Position numbers and translations under genes: made by a program | In this document: positions 9,441-17,868 of the stretch, in pieces | How positions within the stretch are numbered: position 1 is the stretch's first letter | Layout of the letters: every line of letters starts with the position of its first letter | The notes under the pieces: generated by a model | Databases searched by the model: none | What the model saw: only the letters and a program-made list of their open reading frames with translations | Told to the model about the DNA's origin: nothing | Assembly: GCF_004000925.1 (NCBI RefSeq) | Contig: NZ_BIME01000005.1 | Location: 186,001-250,000 of the forward strand | DNA length: 64,000 nt | Direction: 5' to 3' | DNA from: Paenibacillus illinoisensis NBRC 15959 | GTDB taxonomy: Bacteria > Bacillota > Bacilli > Paenibacillales > Paenibacillaceae

Positions 9441-9692
9441 GTGATCGAAACGAGCCGCTTTTACTGTGTCAGTTGTGGGATGATTGTGTCGGTTGGTAGA
9501 GGCTCTGTCGAATTAAAGGAAGAGGGCTATGGAGGCAATCACGTATTTCGCACCGGATTTTACCGGAGTGAGATGCCGCTTGGATGCTGTGGAGCGTGTC
9601 AGATCCATATGAAGCGTAAGGAGAACACCCAGTTTACGGGACATTATACCAAAGATTATGATACACTATGTTCATATGAGAGGCGGGCATGA
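9441..9692 (+). CDS. Small cysteine-rich protein, zinc-ribbon-like
   Basis: 83 residues, GTG start at 9441 with GGGGAAGGAA just upstream. Cysteines occur as CVSC near residue 9, then CCGAC at about residue 52 and one more near the C-terminus, a spacing that could hold one zinc ion. I do not recognise the family. It follows a good promoter and precedes an ABC transporter ATPase by 32 bases, so it is probably the first gene of that operon. Confidence 0.7.
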   Translation: MIETSRFYCVSCGMIVSVGRGSVELKEEGYGGNHVFRTGFYRSEMPLGCCGACQIHMKRKENTQFTGHYTKDYDTLCSYERRA

Positions 9693-9724
9693 TTTATTAG
9701 CCTGTCGATGAGGGAGGAAATTGC

Positions 9725-10633
9725 ATGCAGCAGGAGCCGGTCGTCCGACTTCAGGGCGTCAGTAAAATCATATCTTCCCGATCGTTGGTCAGCGACCTGA
9801 CTCTGGATATTTCTCCGGGGCAGGTTTTTGGTTTTTTAGGGCCTAATGGTGCCGGGAAAACAACAACGATCCGGATGATGGTTGGACTTATGTCCATTAG
9901 TAAGGGAGATATTTTCATCTCGGGACATAGTATCAAAAATGAATTTGAGCAGGCGGTGGCCCAGGTAGGTGCCATTGTAGAGAATCCGGAAATGTACAAA
10001 TTTCTCACCGGATATCAGAATCTCGTCCATTTTGCCCGTATGTCGCCAGGGATTACCAAGGAACGCATTGCGGAAACCATTGAGCGTGTGGGGCTTACCG
10101 CTCGTATTCATGATAAGGTGAAAACCTATTCTCTGGGCATGCGTCAGCGTCTTGGTGTCGCCCAAGCCATATTACATAAGCCGAAGCTGCTTGTGCTGGA
10201 TGAGCCAACCAACGGCCTTGATCCGCAAGGGATTCGGGAACTACGGGATTATCTTCGTCAGCTCACCCGAGAAGAAGGCATTACGGTCTTTGTGTCCAGT
10301 CACCTGTTGTCAGAAATGGAACTCATGTGTGATACAGTCGCCATTATCCAAAATGGTAAGTTGATTGACGTGAGAAACCTCAAAGCTGAAGCTGGAACGG
10401 ATGCACAGACGGAAGTGGCCTTTGAGGTGAATGATGCACAGCGTGCTTCAGAACTTATTCAGGAGTCGACTGTTCAAGGCAACATGCTTGTGGTGCGCCT
10501 GTCGCGTGACCAGATTCCGGATTTCAATGCCAGACTGGTAAGCGAAGGTATTCAGGTATACGGTATCCGCAACGTAACACATACACTCGAAGATCAATTT
10601 TTACAAGTGACTGGGGGCGGAGGTATTGCCTAA
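9725..10633 (+). CDS. ABC transporter ATP-binding protein (BcrA/CcmA-type exporter)
   Basis: 302 residues. Walker A GPNGAGKTT, the signature LGMRQRLGVAQA and Walker B LLVLDEPTNGLDP followed by the H-loop SSHLLSEME make a complete nucleotide-binding domain in about residues 1-220. The last 80 residues are the accessory domain typical of bacitracin-type exporter ATPases. GGGAGGAAA precedes ATG 9725. The stop overlaps the permease start by 8 bases, so the two are coupled and form one exporter. Cargo unknown. Confidence 0.93.
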   Translation: MQQEPVVRLQGVSKIISSRSLVSDLTLDISPGQVFGFLGPNGAGKTTTIRMMVGLMSISKGDIFISGHSIKNEFEQAVAQVGAIVENPEMYKFLTGYQNLVHFARMSPGITKERIAETIERVGLTARIHDKVKTYSLGMRQRLGVAQAILHKPKLLVLDEPTNGLDPQGIRELRDYLRQLTREEGITVFVSSHLLSEMELMCDTVAIIQNGKLIDVRNLKAEAGTDAQTEVAFEVNDAQRASELIQESTVQGNMLVVRLSRDQIPDFNARLVSEGIQVYGIRNVTHTLEDQFLQVTGGGGIA

Positions 10634-11420
10634 CTTTGGAAATCTGTTGTTGAATGAAAATATGAAAATCTTCCGGCGTCTCCGTACCTGGATTATGCTT
10701 TCATTTTTGGCTTTAATTTCGCTGCTGCTTCCGGTGCTGCTGAGAGAAGGCATGGGAGGCGGTGACGTTTACTTCTGGGAAGCGGCAATAACGACGGTTC
10801 AGATCGTATTCTTCCTGAATACCATCTTCTGTGTGGTCATTGCAGCTGAAGCGGTAGCTGGTGAATTCACATGGGGCACAATTAAATTGCTGCTTATTCG
10901 TCCGTGGTCACGCAGCAAAATCCTGGCTTCAAAATACATTACGGTTCTGGGATTCAGTCTGCTCAGTACAGTGCTCATTCTCTTGCTCGCAACGGGAATG
11001 TCCTATGTTCTGTTCTCCCATGATGGAAGTGCAGCTGGAGGCGTAACCTCGGCATCGTATGCCTTTACGTTATGGGCATACCTGTATGTTGATCTGTTTA
11101 TTACGCTGGCCATTGCCTTTATGGTCTCCTCCGTGTTTCGTTCGGGAGCACTGGCCATTGGCCTGTCACTGTTTATCATGTTTACCCAGAGTATCTTTGC
11201 CTTGATCTTCAATCCAGCTCGCTATGACTGGGCCAAATATGTACTATTTAATAACATGGATCTCAGCCGGTATATGAATTCGGGAATGGACCTCGGATTG
11301 TTCGGCGGAGGTAATGCAGGAATGACCCTTGGCTTCTCGGTTGCCGTGTTGGCCGTGTACTATGTAATTTTTATGGTTGTTTCGTGGGTTGTATTCAGCA
11401 AAAGAGATGTGGCAGGCTAA
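10626..11420 (+). CDS. ABC transporter permease (ABC-2 type)
   Basis: 264 residues with six hydrophobic segments. FCVVIAAEAVAGEFTWGTIKLLLIRPWSRSK is the hallmark of ABC-2 permeases of the BcrB/NatB type. TTG 10626 has GGAGG upstream and overlaps the ATPase stop; the N-terminus LLLNENMKIFRRLRTWIM matches how these permeases begin. It forms the membrane half of the exporter with the preceding gene. Its TAA stop sits in the loop of the terminator hairpin. Confidence 0.92.
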   Translation: MPNFGNLLLNENMKIFRRLRTWIMLSFLALISLLLPVLLREGMGGGDVYFWEAAITTVQIVFFLNTIFCVVIAAEAVAGEFTWGTIKLLLIRPWSRSKILASKYITVLGFSLLSTVLILLLATGMSYVLFSHDGSAAGGVTSASYAFTLWAYLYVDLFITLAIAFMVSSVFRSGALAIGLSLFIMFTQSIFALIFNPARYDWAKYVLFNNMDLSRYMNSGMDLGLFGGGNAGMTLGFSVAVLAVYYVIFMVVSWVVFSKRDVAG

Positions 11421-11438
11421 CCGCCTGCTTCTTTTTTT
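11412..11438 (+). terminator. Rho-independent terminator overlapping the stop codon
   Basis: GCAGGC (11412-11417) pairs with GCCTGC (11423-11428), followed by TTCTTTTTTT. The permease stop codon 11418-11420 is in the loop. Confidence 0.8.
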
Positions 11439-11577
11439 ACTCATTTTTCATCGGCAAGAGAAAGGTCCTTCACGTTAACTGACATGCAATGTGGCAATAC
11501 TTGCATTTAAGGGTACATATAATCAGGTGACTGAAGAAGGCATATCAGATTATAGCCCAGTGCTGGGAGAGCAGTGT

Positions 11578-12669
11578 ATGGAGGGGATCAATTTCTTGAT
11601 AAACAACAAGTTCTACCGAATTTGCACAGCCATTATTTTGCTGCTGCTCATTGTGTATTTGGGAGATAAGGTAAATTTTATTTTTCGCCCGTTAACATCA
11701 CTAATACATATCATTATTATTCCGCTGTTAATCGCGGGCTTTTTCTATTATTTGCTTCGGCCGCTTGTTGATTTCATGGAACGACATCGGTTGAAAAGGG
11801 CCCTATCCGTTCTGATTATTTATGTTGTGATTGCCCTGCTGATTGCCGGGTTTAGCGTGCTCATATGGCCGTCACTTCGTGAGCAACTGTGGAACTTTAT
11901 TGAAAATACGCCAGCTTTGATAGCCTCACTTAGTGCACAGCTAAACGAATTGGAGAGAAGCGGATTCCTGTCCAAATACTTGCCGGAGGACTCGGATCTT
12001 GTTTCAAGATTTTCCGAATTCCTGACACAGGGAATTACACAGGTAAGTGATTATCTGTCCGGCCTGTTCTCGGTTGTATCCAATCTGGTCATTATTTTGG
12101 CCACCTTTCCAATTATGCTGTATTACATGCTTAAGGAAGGCAGCAAGTTTGGCACCAATCTCACCTTGCTTTTGCCGAGACGTTATCGGAAGGATGGAGA
12201 AGAGACCGTTCACGAAATAGATGAAGCGTTGAGCAATTTTATTGTTGGGCGAGTTATTGTCAATGTTGCACTCGGGATCCTGATGTACATTGGTTTTCTT
12301 ATCCTTGGTTTACCATATGCGTTATTACTGACGGCAGCTTCCATCATATTGAACTTTATTCCTTATGTGGGTGCAATATTGGCAGCGATACCTGTCGTGA
12401 TTGTGGCCTTTATTGAATCTCCGTCGATGGCGATCTGGTCGCTGATCATTATTGTCGTTGCCCAGCAGATTCAAGATAACCTGGTATCTCCCTATGTATA
12501 TGGCAAGCAGCTGGATATTCATCCGCTGACAACGGTTATTCTGTTGCTCGTGGGTGCCGACCTGTGGAACATTTTGGGTATGATCATCGTTATTCCGCTA
12601 TATATGATCCTGAAAATTATAGTTCGCAAAATCCATTATCGGATTGTCGAAGATAAGACTGAACTTTGA
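11578..12669 (+). CDS. AI-2E family transporter (YdbI/YubA/PerM type)
   Basis: About 363 residues with seven to eight hydrophobic segments. LPYALLLTAASIILNFIPYVGAILAAIPV and QQIQDNLVSPYVYGKQLDIHPLTTVILLLVG are the conserved C-terminal block of the AI-2E/PerM family. Members export small molecules or exchange sodium; substrate here is unknown. Two starts are possible: ATG 11578 (GGGAGA eight bases before) or TTG 11596 (GGAGGGG nine bases before, protein begins MINNKFYRI). A longer frame from 11491 has no ribosome site and looks like leader. It is followed by a 16-bp stem-loop. Confidence 0.88.
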   Translation: MEGINFLINNKFYRICTAIILLLLIVYLGDKVNFIFRPLTSLIHIIIIPLLIAGFFYYLLRPLVDFMERHRLKRALSVLIIYVVIALLIAGFSVLIWPSLREQLWNFIENTPALIASLSAQLNELERSGFLSKYLPEDSDLVSRFSEFLTQGITQVSDYLSGLFSVVSNLVIILATFPIMLYYMLKEGSKFGTNLTLLLPRRYRKDGEETVHEIDEALSNFIVGRVIVNVALGILMYIGFLILGLPYALLLTAASIILNFIPYVGAILAAIPVVIVAFIESPSMAIWSLIIIVVAQQIQDNLVSPYVYGKQLDIHPLTTVILLLVGADLWNILGMIIVIPLYMILKIIVRKIHYRIVEDKTEL

Positions 12670-12750
12670 ATGGAATGTAAAATACAACACGGTCATGTGC
12701 CTCCACTCATATTTGCTCATCAATGACATAAGACTAAGCTCATGAAGATA

Positions 12751-12812
12751 AGCCGCATATCAATGGTGAAGGGTTAGGTAAGCCTGCCCCTGCCATTGAT
12801 ATGCGGCTTTAT
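12751..12812 (+). terminator. Stem-loop, probable terminator
   Basis: A 16-bp perfect inverted repeat, 12751-12766 with 12793-12808, with a 26-base loop, then TTATTT. The T run is weak, so it could also act as an mRNA 3' end stabiliser. Confidence 0.6.
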
Positions 12813-12823
12813 TTCCATGCGCA

Positions 12824-12866
12824 TTGCCCCTTTATGTTATATCTGTTATATTTGATATATAACAGA
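12824..12866 (+). promoter_or_regulatory. Promoter with overlapping palindromic operator for the GntR module
   Basis: TTGCCC at 12824-12829, 17-base spacer, TATATT at 12847-12852. A perfect 10-5-10 inverted repeat (TCTGTTATAT, 12842-12851; ATATAACAGA, 12857-12866) covers the -10 box. This is the arrangement expected for autorepression by the YtrA-type GntR regulator encoded just downstream. Confidence 0.7.
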
Positions 12867-12888
12867 CAACAAAGAAGAAGGTGAACTC

Positions 12889-13284
12889 TTGATTATTCAA
12901 CTTGACATGCAGTCCGAGCTTCCCATTTATTCTCAACTGGTTTATCAAATTATCGAAGGTATTGCTAGTGGTGAGCTGCAGCTAGGTGAGGCGCTACCTT
13001 CAGTTCGGAATTTGGCAGCAGATATTGGTGTTAACCTTCATACGGTCAATAAGGCTTATACACTACTCAAGCAAGATGGGTACATACTAATTCACAGACA
13101 AAAGGGAGTTGTAGTAAACCCTGATGGAATGCCTGGTCTAACGGATGATTTTTTGAAAAAGCAGCAAGGTGAATTAAGACCGATTATTGCCGAAGCGATA
13201 TGTCGAGGAATGACCAAAGAGGAATTATCTGCGGTATTAGATCAAATCTATGATGATGTAAAAATGGGGCACAACAAGGAATAA
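12889..13284 (+). CDS. GntR family transcriptional regulator, YtrA subfamily
   Basis: 131 residues. A winged helix domain fills about residues 10-75: PIYSQLVYQIIEGIASGELQ, LPSVRNLAADIGVNLHTVNKAYTLL and GYILIHRQKGVVV. The C-terminal part is short (about 45 residues), as in the YtrA subfamily, whose members usually repress a neighbouring membrane-protein operon. TTG 12889 has GAAGAAGGTG upstream; a GTG at 12881 runs straight into a stop. It is followed after 23 bases by a DUF1648 membrane protein and then a secreted hydrolase, probably one operon. Confidence 0.9.
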   Translation: MIIQLDMQSELPIYSQLVYQIIEGIASGELQLGEALPSVRNLAADIGVNLHTVNKAYTLLKQDGYILIHRQKGVVVNPDGMPGLTDDFLKKQQGELRPIIAEAICRGMTKEELSAVLDQIYDDVKMGHNKE

Positions 13285-13307
13285 ACGAATAAGGGAGTGT
13301 GTTATGT

Positions 13308-14408
13308 ATGCAACTATTTAGTATATTATCTGTCGTCTTAATCTTTGCTCCATTAGCCTTACTTTTCTCCTTTACACCTTATATAACAAGAGAAACCATT
13401 AGCTTTGGGGTTACGGTAAGCGAATATAATTACTACACACCCATCTTACGTAAGTTACGTAAAACGTTTGCTGCAGTAAGTCTGATCGGAAACGGGATGG
13501 TTATACTTGTCTGCCTTTATTTACTCCGATCTGCTAATGAAGAGTCTACTGCAACAATCATCGGTATTTGCACCATGATGTTTATTGTGTACTGGGTAGC
13601 ACTACATCTAATTTTTCATTTCAAGATGAAAAAGTTAAAGGGAACACTTCCAACTGCAGAAGCTCCTCAACGGGTTAAAATTGATACCACCTTCCGCCAA
13701 AATAAGCTCACGTACTCCAACTACTGGTTTCTCATTCATATGGCTGTTATTGCAGCCGTTGCGATCATTTCGATCCTGAATTATGATGCACTACCTAACG
13801 TCATTCCAATGAAATATGATCTTCAGGGCAATGTCACTTCCAGTGTGCCTAAAACCTACCTCTCGGTATTGGCTATTAATCTGGTACAGCTAGGAATCAT
13901 TGCACTCATGATGCTGGTGAACTGGAGTATTAAAACAAGCAAACAGCAGCTTACCACGACTGATCCTGCCCAATTTGTTACTAAACATATTCAATTCCGC
14001 CGTAAATGGTCTCTATTTACGATAATAACAGGGCTTCTACTTACTATATTATTTGCATTCATTCAGATGAATATGTTCGTCTCCAATCTGGTCTTGTTAA
14101 CTGCTATCAGCTTCATCGTCCCTGTGGTGATCGTGTTGGGCGCTGTATTGCTGTCTCTCACAGGCAGACAAGGCGGTGGTGAAATTCGAAATCATCAAGA
14201 GGGTAGCGAACGCTCTAAGGAGCAGCCTGTGAATGATGATAAGCATTGGAAGCTGGGTTTTATTTACTTCAATGCGAGTGATCCATCTTTTACCCTAGAA
14301 AAACGTTATGGAATAGGCTGGACAATTAACTTCGCTCGTCCACTATCTTGGGTCCTGTTGTTACTTATCATTGCTATTGTTGTTATAAGCATAGTTCTGA
14401 GCCAATAA
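13308..14408 (+). CDS. DUF1648 domain membrane protein (SdpI-like)
   Basis: 366 residues with about eight hydrophobic segments. The region YDALPNVIPMKYDLQGNVTS is the DUF1648 motif, and the end FEKRYGIGWT-like block (LEKRYGIGWTINFARPLSW) is the DUF5808-type tail often paired with it. Such proteins commonly sit beside small GntR or ArsR regulators; SdpI itself gives immunity to a toxic peptide. ATG 13308 is chosen because AAGGGAG lies about ten bases upstream, while GTG 13299 is too close to it. Function beyond membrane location is not known. Confidence 0.85.
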   Translation: MQLFSILSVVLIFAPLALLFSFTPYITRETISFGVTVSEYNYYTPILRKLRKTFAAVSLIGNGMVILVCLYLLRSANEESTATIIGICTMMFIVYWVALHLIFHFKMKKLKGTLPTAEAPQRVKIDTTFRQNKLTYSNYWFLIHMAVIAAVAIISILNYDALPNVIPMKYDLQGNVTSSVPKTYLSVLAINLVQLGIIALMMLVNWSIKTSKQQLTTTDPAQFVTKHIQFRRKWSLFTIITGLLLTILFAFIQMNMFVSNLVLLTAISFIVPVVIVLGAVLLSLTGRQGGGEIRNHQEGSERSKEQPVNDDKHWKLGFIYFNASDPSFTLEKRYGIGWTINFARPLSWVLLLLIIAIVVISIVLSQ

Positions 14409-14459
14409 ATGCCCATAGATCTATGCATATCATATAAATGATTAGGAGGAGTTATCACG

Positions 14460-16049
14460 ATGAACAATTGGAAAAAGCTATTATGTTCTCTTACTTTCGT
14501 ATGCCTTATCCTGCCGGTAACATCCATCTCAGCAGCTGCTGAGAAACCCGTTGATCATGAAAATCTAGTTCCTGTTCGTGAGATTGCAGCAAAGAATGGG
14601 GCAGAGGTATCTTGGCAACAAAACACAGGACGAATTACAATACGAAAAAATGAGCTTACGATTGTAGTTAAGGTAGGGGAGAAACAGGCGATGGTAAATG
14701 GGCAAGTCATTCCCTTAGACCATCCTGTTCAGTTAACGAAAGGGGTTACCTTTATGGATGGGGGATTTCTTACCGAGGCACTGAAGGCAGCGCCTGAGGA
14801 TATATTCATTTCACTTATAAGTGAAGGGGATGGCAAGGAGGCTGCCAAGTATGTTCATACCTCTGTGAGTGGAATGTTGTCACCCGCCTTATTGAGTCAG
14901 CTATGGGCAGCATTAGAAGGACAAAATGGCAAAATTACAAGTAAAGCCATAGCTAAACATGTGGAAAATAACACAGTGCATCGCAATGTTACCTATACTT
15001 TTGAAACAGAGCTGACTCGTTTAAATATTACGGTCAGAATGAATCATGACGGACTGGTGGATGACTTGTATGTTGCAGCGGCTACTCCAAATGTTTATCA
15101 AAAACCAAGTTACGACGATCCATCTGCGTATACAGAACAAAAGATTACGGTTGGTCAGGATGATCTAGCTTTACCAGGGACATTAACCTTGCCCAAGGGA
15201 GAGGGACCTTTCCCGGTCGTCATTCTGGTACACGGTTCAGGGGCTAGCAATCAAGATGCTGCCATTGGTGGGGCAAAGCCATTTCGCGATCTTGCGGTAG
15301 GTTTAGCTTCACAGGGAGTTGCTGTATTAAGATACGATAAGGTCACATATGAGCATACCTATAAGGTCGCTTCACAGCCAAAATTCACATTAAAACAAGA
15401 AAGCGTAGATCAGGTAACCGATGCAGTAGAATTACTTAAAAAGAATGCACATATTGATTCTACAGCGATTTTTGTAGCTGGACATAGCCAAGGCGGGTTT
15501 GCAATGCCGTTAATCATTGCTGAGGATAAACAACATGATATTGCAGGAAGCATCCTACTTGCAGCACCAAGTAGTAGCTTTGTGGATGTGCTTACCGAGC
15601 AGCAGGACGAATTGGTAGATCGGATGAAGCAGCTTGGTTTAGACACGAAGATCATTAAGGAACAAGCTGATTTTTATAAAAATGTTGCTGCGATCGTTAA
15701 AGATCCTCAATATTCTGTAGATCATCTTCCTGAGGCGTTCCCACTTCAACCTGCTTATTGGTGGTTTGAGCAAAGAGATTATGTGCCTGCGGAACTGGCT
15801 AGAACACAAAGTATACCGATGTTTATTATACAAGGCGAGAATGACGTGCAGGTGTCTATGGATCAATTCCAGAATTGGAAAACGGCTCTTCAAGGTCATT
15901 CCAATGTAACGTACAATAGCTATCCAAAGGTAAATCATCTGTTATCCAGCTATGATGGACTTTCAATTGGTCAAGAGTACGCTGAGCCATCTAATGTCTC
16001 CAAAGCCATTATCGATGATATTGCGAAGTGGGTATTAAACGTTGAGTGA
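14460..16049 (+). CDS. Secreted alpha/beta hydrolase with N-terminal stalk domain
   Basis: 529 residues. A signal peptide (KKLLCSLTFVCLILPVTSISAAA) is followed by a copper-amine-oxidase-like stalk domain (about 33-105, VPVREIAAKNGAEVSW and MVNGQVIPLDHP), then a DUF3887-type segment (about 120-215), then an alpha/beta hydrolase from about residue 225. ILVHGSGASNQD is the oxyanion region, GHSQGGFAMP holds the nucleophile serine (about residue 343), and INYNSYPKVNHLL-like NSYPKVNHLL supplies the histidine. AGGAGGAG precedes the ATG. It follows the DUF1648 gene by 51 bases. Substrate unknown; esterase or peptidase activity is possible. Confidence 0.88.
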   Translation: MNNWKKLLCSLTFVCLILPVTSISAAAEKPVDHENLVPVREIAAKNGAEVSWQQNTGRITIRKNELTIVVKVGEKQAMVNGQVIPLDHPVQLTKGVTFMDGGFLTEALKAAPEDIFISLISEGDGKEAAKYVHTSVSGMLSPALLSQLWAALEGQNGKITSKAIAKHVENNTVHRNVTYTFETELTRLNITVRMNHDGLVDDLYVAAATPNVYQKPSYDDPSAYTEQKITVGQDDLALPGTLTLPKGEGPFPVVILVHGSGASNQDAAIGGAKPFRDLAVGLASQGVAVLRYDKVTYEHTYKVASQPKFTLKQESVDQVTDAVELLKKNAHIDSTAIFVAGHSQGGFAMPLIIAEDKQHDIAGSILLAAPSSSFVDVLTEQQDELVDRMKQLGLDTKIIKEQADFYKNVAAIVKDPQYSVDHLPEAFPLQPAYWWFEQRDYVPAELARTQSIPMFIIQGENDVQVSMDQFQNWKTALQGHSNVTYNSYPKVNHLLSSYDGLSIGQEYAEPSNVSKAIIDDIAKWVLNVE

Positions 16050-16080
16050 TAACATGGGGGAGTGACATATTGAACGGGAA

Positions 16081-16128
16081 ATAATAAGAAGAGCACTTAC
16101 CAATGTAGGTAAGTGCTCTTCTTATTAT
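16081..16128. terminator. Bidirectional stem-loop between convergent genes
   Basis: A 21-bp perfect inverted repeat (16081-16101 with 16108-16128) with a 6-base loop lies between the hydrolase (plus) and the CNNM protein (minus). It can serve both strands. Confidence 0.8.
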
Positions 16129-16154
16129 CTATGGAGTTGCTTTATTTAGCCCAA

Positions 16155-17501
16155 TTAGGCCTCTTTCTCGTCTTCATCGGTATAATCGGACATGACGAGT
16201 GGTTCTTTAGGTACAACAGCCACCTTGTAGAAACGGTTTTTGTCTTTTTCCAGTAGCACAAACGTCAGGTTTTCGAACTCATACTCATCCTGCTCGTTCA
16301 TCTCTGGACGATGGCTGTAGAGCCATCCGCCAATGGTGTCCCACTCATCTGCATCCAGACTGGACATAAACATGTCGTTCACCTTTGATAAGGAAACCTT
16401 GCCATCCATAATGACATAGTTCTCATTGATGACCTGGATATCCTCCACTTCGTCTGCGTCGAACTCGTCGCGGATCTCACCAACAATCTGCTCAAGCACA
16501 TCCTCAATGGTTACAATTCCGGAAGTTCCGCCATATTCGTCGACAAGTACGGCGATATGTACGCCATCCTTCTGCATTTTCTTAAGCAAGTCCTTCACAG
16601 GAGTTGTTTCGTGAACAGCCGATACAGGCTGAATCAGGGAGGACAGATCGACAGGTTCATCATTCCCGTAAAGCTCCAGGAAGAATTGCTTCGTATTAAT
16701 GATTCCGATGATATCGTCTTTACTCTCATTGACTACTGGAAAACGGGTATATTGTTCTTCACGAATAATCTCCAGGTTTTCCTCGTTCGTTCTATTCACA
16801 TAAAGGCAGACCATATCGGTCCGGGGTACCATGATTTCTTTGGCTAACATCTCATCAAAAGCAAAGATCCGGCTTACATAACCGAACTCGGCTTGGTTGA
16901 TTTTACCACTTTCAAAGCTTTCATTAATAATGATCTGCAACTCTTCTTCGGAGTGTGCATCTTCATGTTCAGAAGCAGGCTTGATTCCAAACAATTTAAC
17001 CAGTTGGTTCGCTGAGCCGTTCAACAGCCAGATAAAAGGATACATAATTCGGTTAAACCAGATGATAGGTGTAGACGTCAGCAGTGCAACAGTCTCGGCT
17101 TTCCGGATTGCAATCGTTTTTGGAGCAAGTTCACCAACCACAACATGCAGATACGTGATGGAAGCAAACGCGATAACAAACGATAAAAATGATGAGATCG
17201 CCTCAGGCATTTTCAAGCTTTCAAACACAGGGTGGAGAATCTTCTCTACCGTCGGTTCACCTAGCCATCCAAGTCCCAGGGATGTAATGGTAATTCCGAG
17301 CTGACACGCGGACAGATATCCGTCCAGGTTGGCAACAGCCTGTTTGACAGCTAGAGCACGCTTGTTTCCTTCTGCAATCATTTGGTCAATCCGGCTTGGA
17401 CGAATTCGTACCAAGGCGAATTCTACCGCAACGAAAAAGGCCGAAAGTCCTATCAAAAACGCAACCAATACTAAATTTAACGCATACCTCTCACTTTCCA
17501 T
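16155..17501 (-). CDS. CNNM/CorC (HlyC) family membrane protein with CBS pair
   Basis: 448 residues. The N-terminal DUF21 domain has about four hydrophobic segments and includes GYLSACQLGITITSLGLGWLGEP. Two CBS domains follow (about 205-330), with KEIMVPRTDMVCLYV and HIAVLVDEYGGTSGIVTIEDVLEQIVGEIRDE, and a CorC/HlyC C-terminal domain (about 350-430). Family members are linked to magnesium or cobalt efflux, despite frequent hemolysin labels. AAAGGAGAAG precedes the ATG at 17501. It is transcribed alone toward the shared stem-loop. Confidence 0.93.
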   Translation of the reverse strand: MESERYALNLVLVAFLIGLSAFFVAVEFALVRIRPSRIDQMIAEGNKRALAVKQAVANLDGYLSACQLGITITSLGLGWLGEPTVEKILHPVFESLKMPEAISSFLSFVIAFASITYLHVVVGELAPKTIAIRKAETVALLTSTPIIWFNRIMYPFIWLLNGSANQLVKLFGIKPASEHEDAHSEEELQIIINESFESGKINQAEFGYVSRIFAFDEMLAKEIMVPRTDMVCLYVNRTNEENLEIIREEQYTRFPVVNESKDDIIGIINTKQFFLELYGNDEPVDLSSLIQPVSAVHETTPVKDLLKKMQKDGVHIAVLVDEYGGTSGIVTIEDVLEQIVGEIRDEFDADEVEDIQVINENYVIMDGKVSLSKVNDMFMSSLDADEWDTIGGWLYSHRPEMNEQDEYEFENLTFVLLEKDKNRFYKVAVVPKEPLVMSDYTDEDEKEA

Positions 17502-17868
17502 TCACTGCTCTTCTCCTTTAGGTAATAAGTTTTTAACGAATATTATATCGAATTTAACGCCAGAAGACCACCTTCAGGGGAGCTGAAGAGGAAGACTATG
17601 GAAGGGTAATTGCCCAAAAAGGCGCTGTGACGCGGTTTCTCAGACGCAATGAAGAATATGTAGATGCAAACACAGTCAGAATAGACAACTATTTCTGAGG
17701 AAACGGAGGACAAAAAAGCTTAAGGGTAGTTTGTGTATGTAAAGTTTTATCTATGCGAACGTTACGAATGGACCTAACATTGGGTATCTATGATTAGCCG
17801 TATGCTTTATCGTCAAAGCTGTTGAAGTGAGAGAGAAAGCAGGAGATTGTCATCAAGGGGGAAGCCGG
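17502..17868. other. Intergenic region between divergent genes
   Basis: 367 bases between the CNNM gene (minus) and cls (plus). It should hold promoters for both directions, but I see no convincing -35/-10 pair, no clear hairpin and no credible open frame. Confidence 0.5.
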
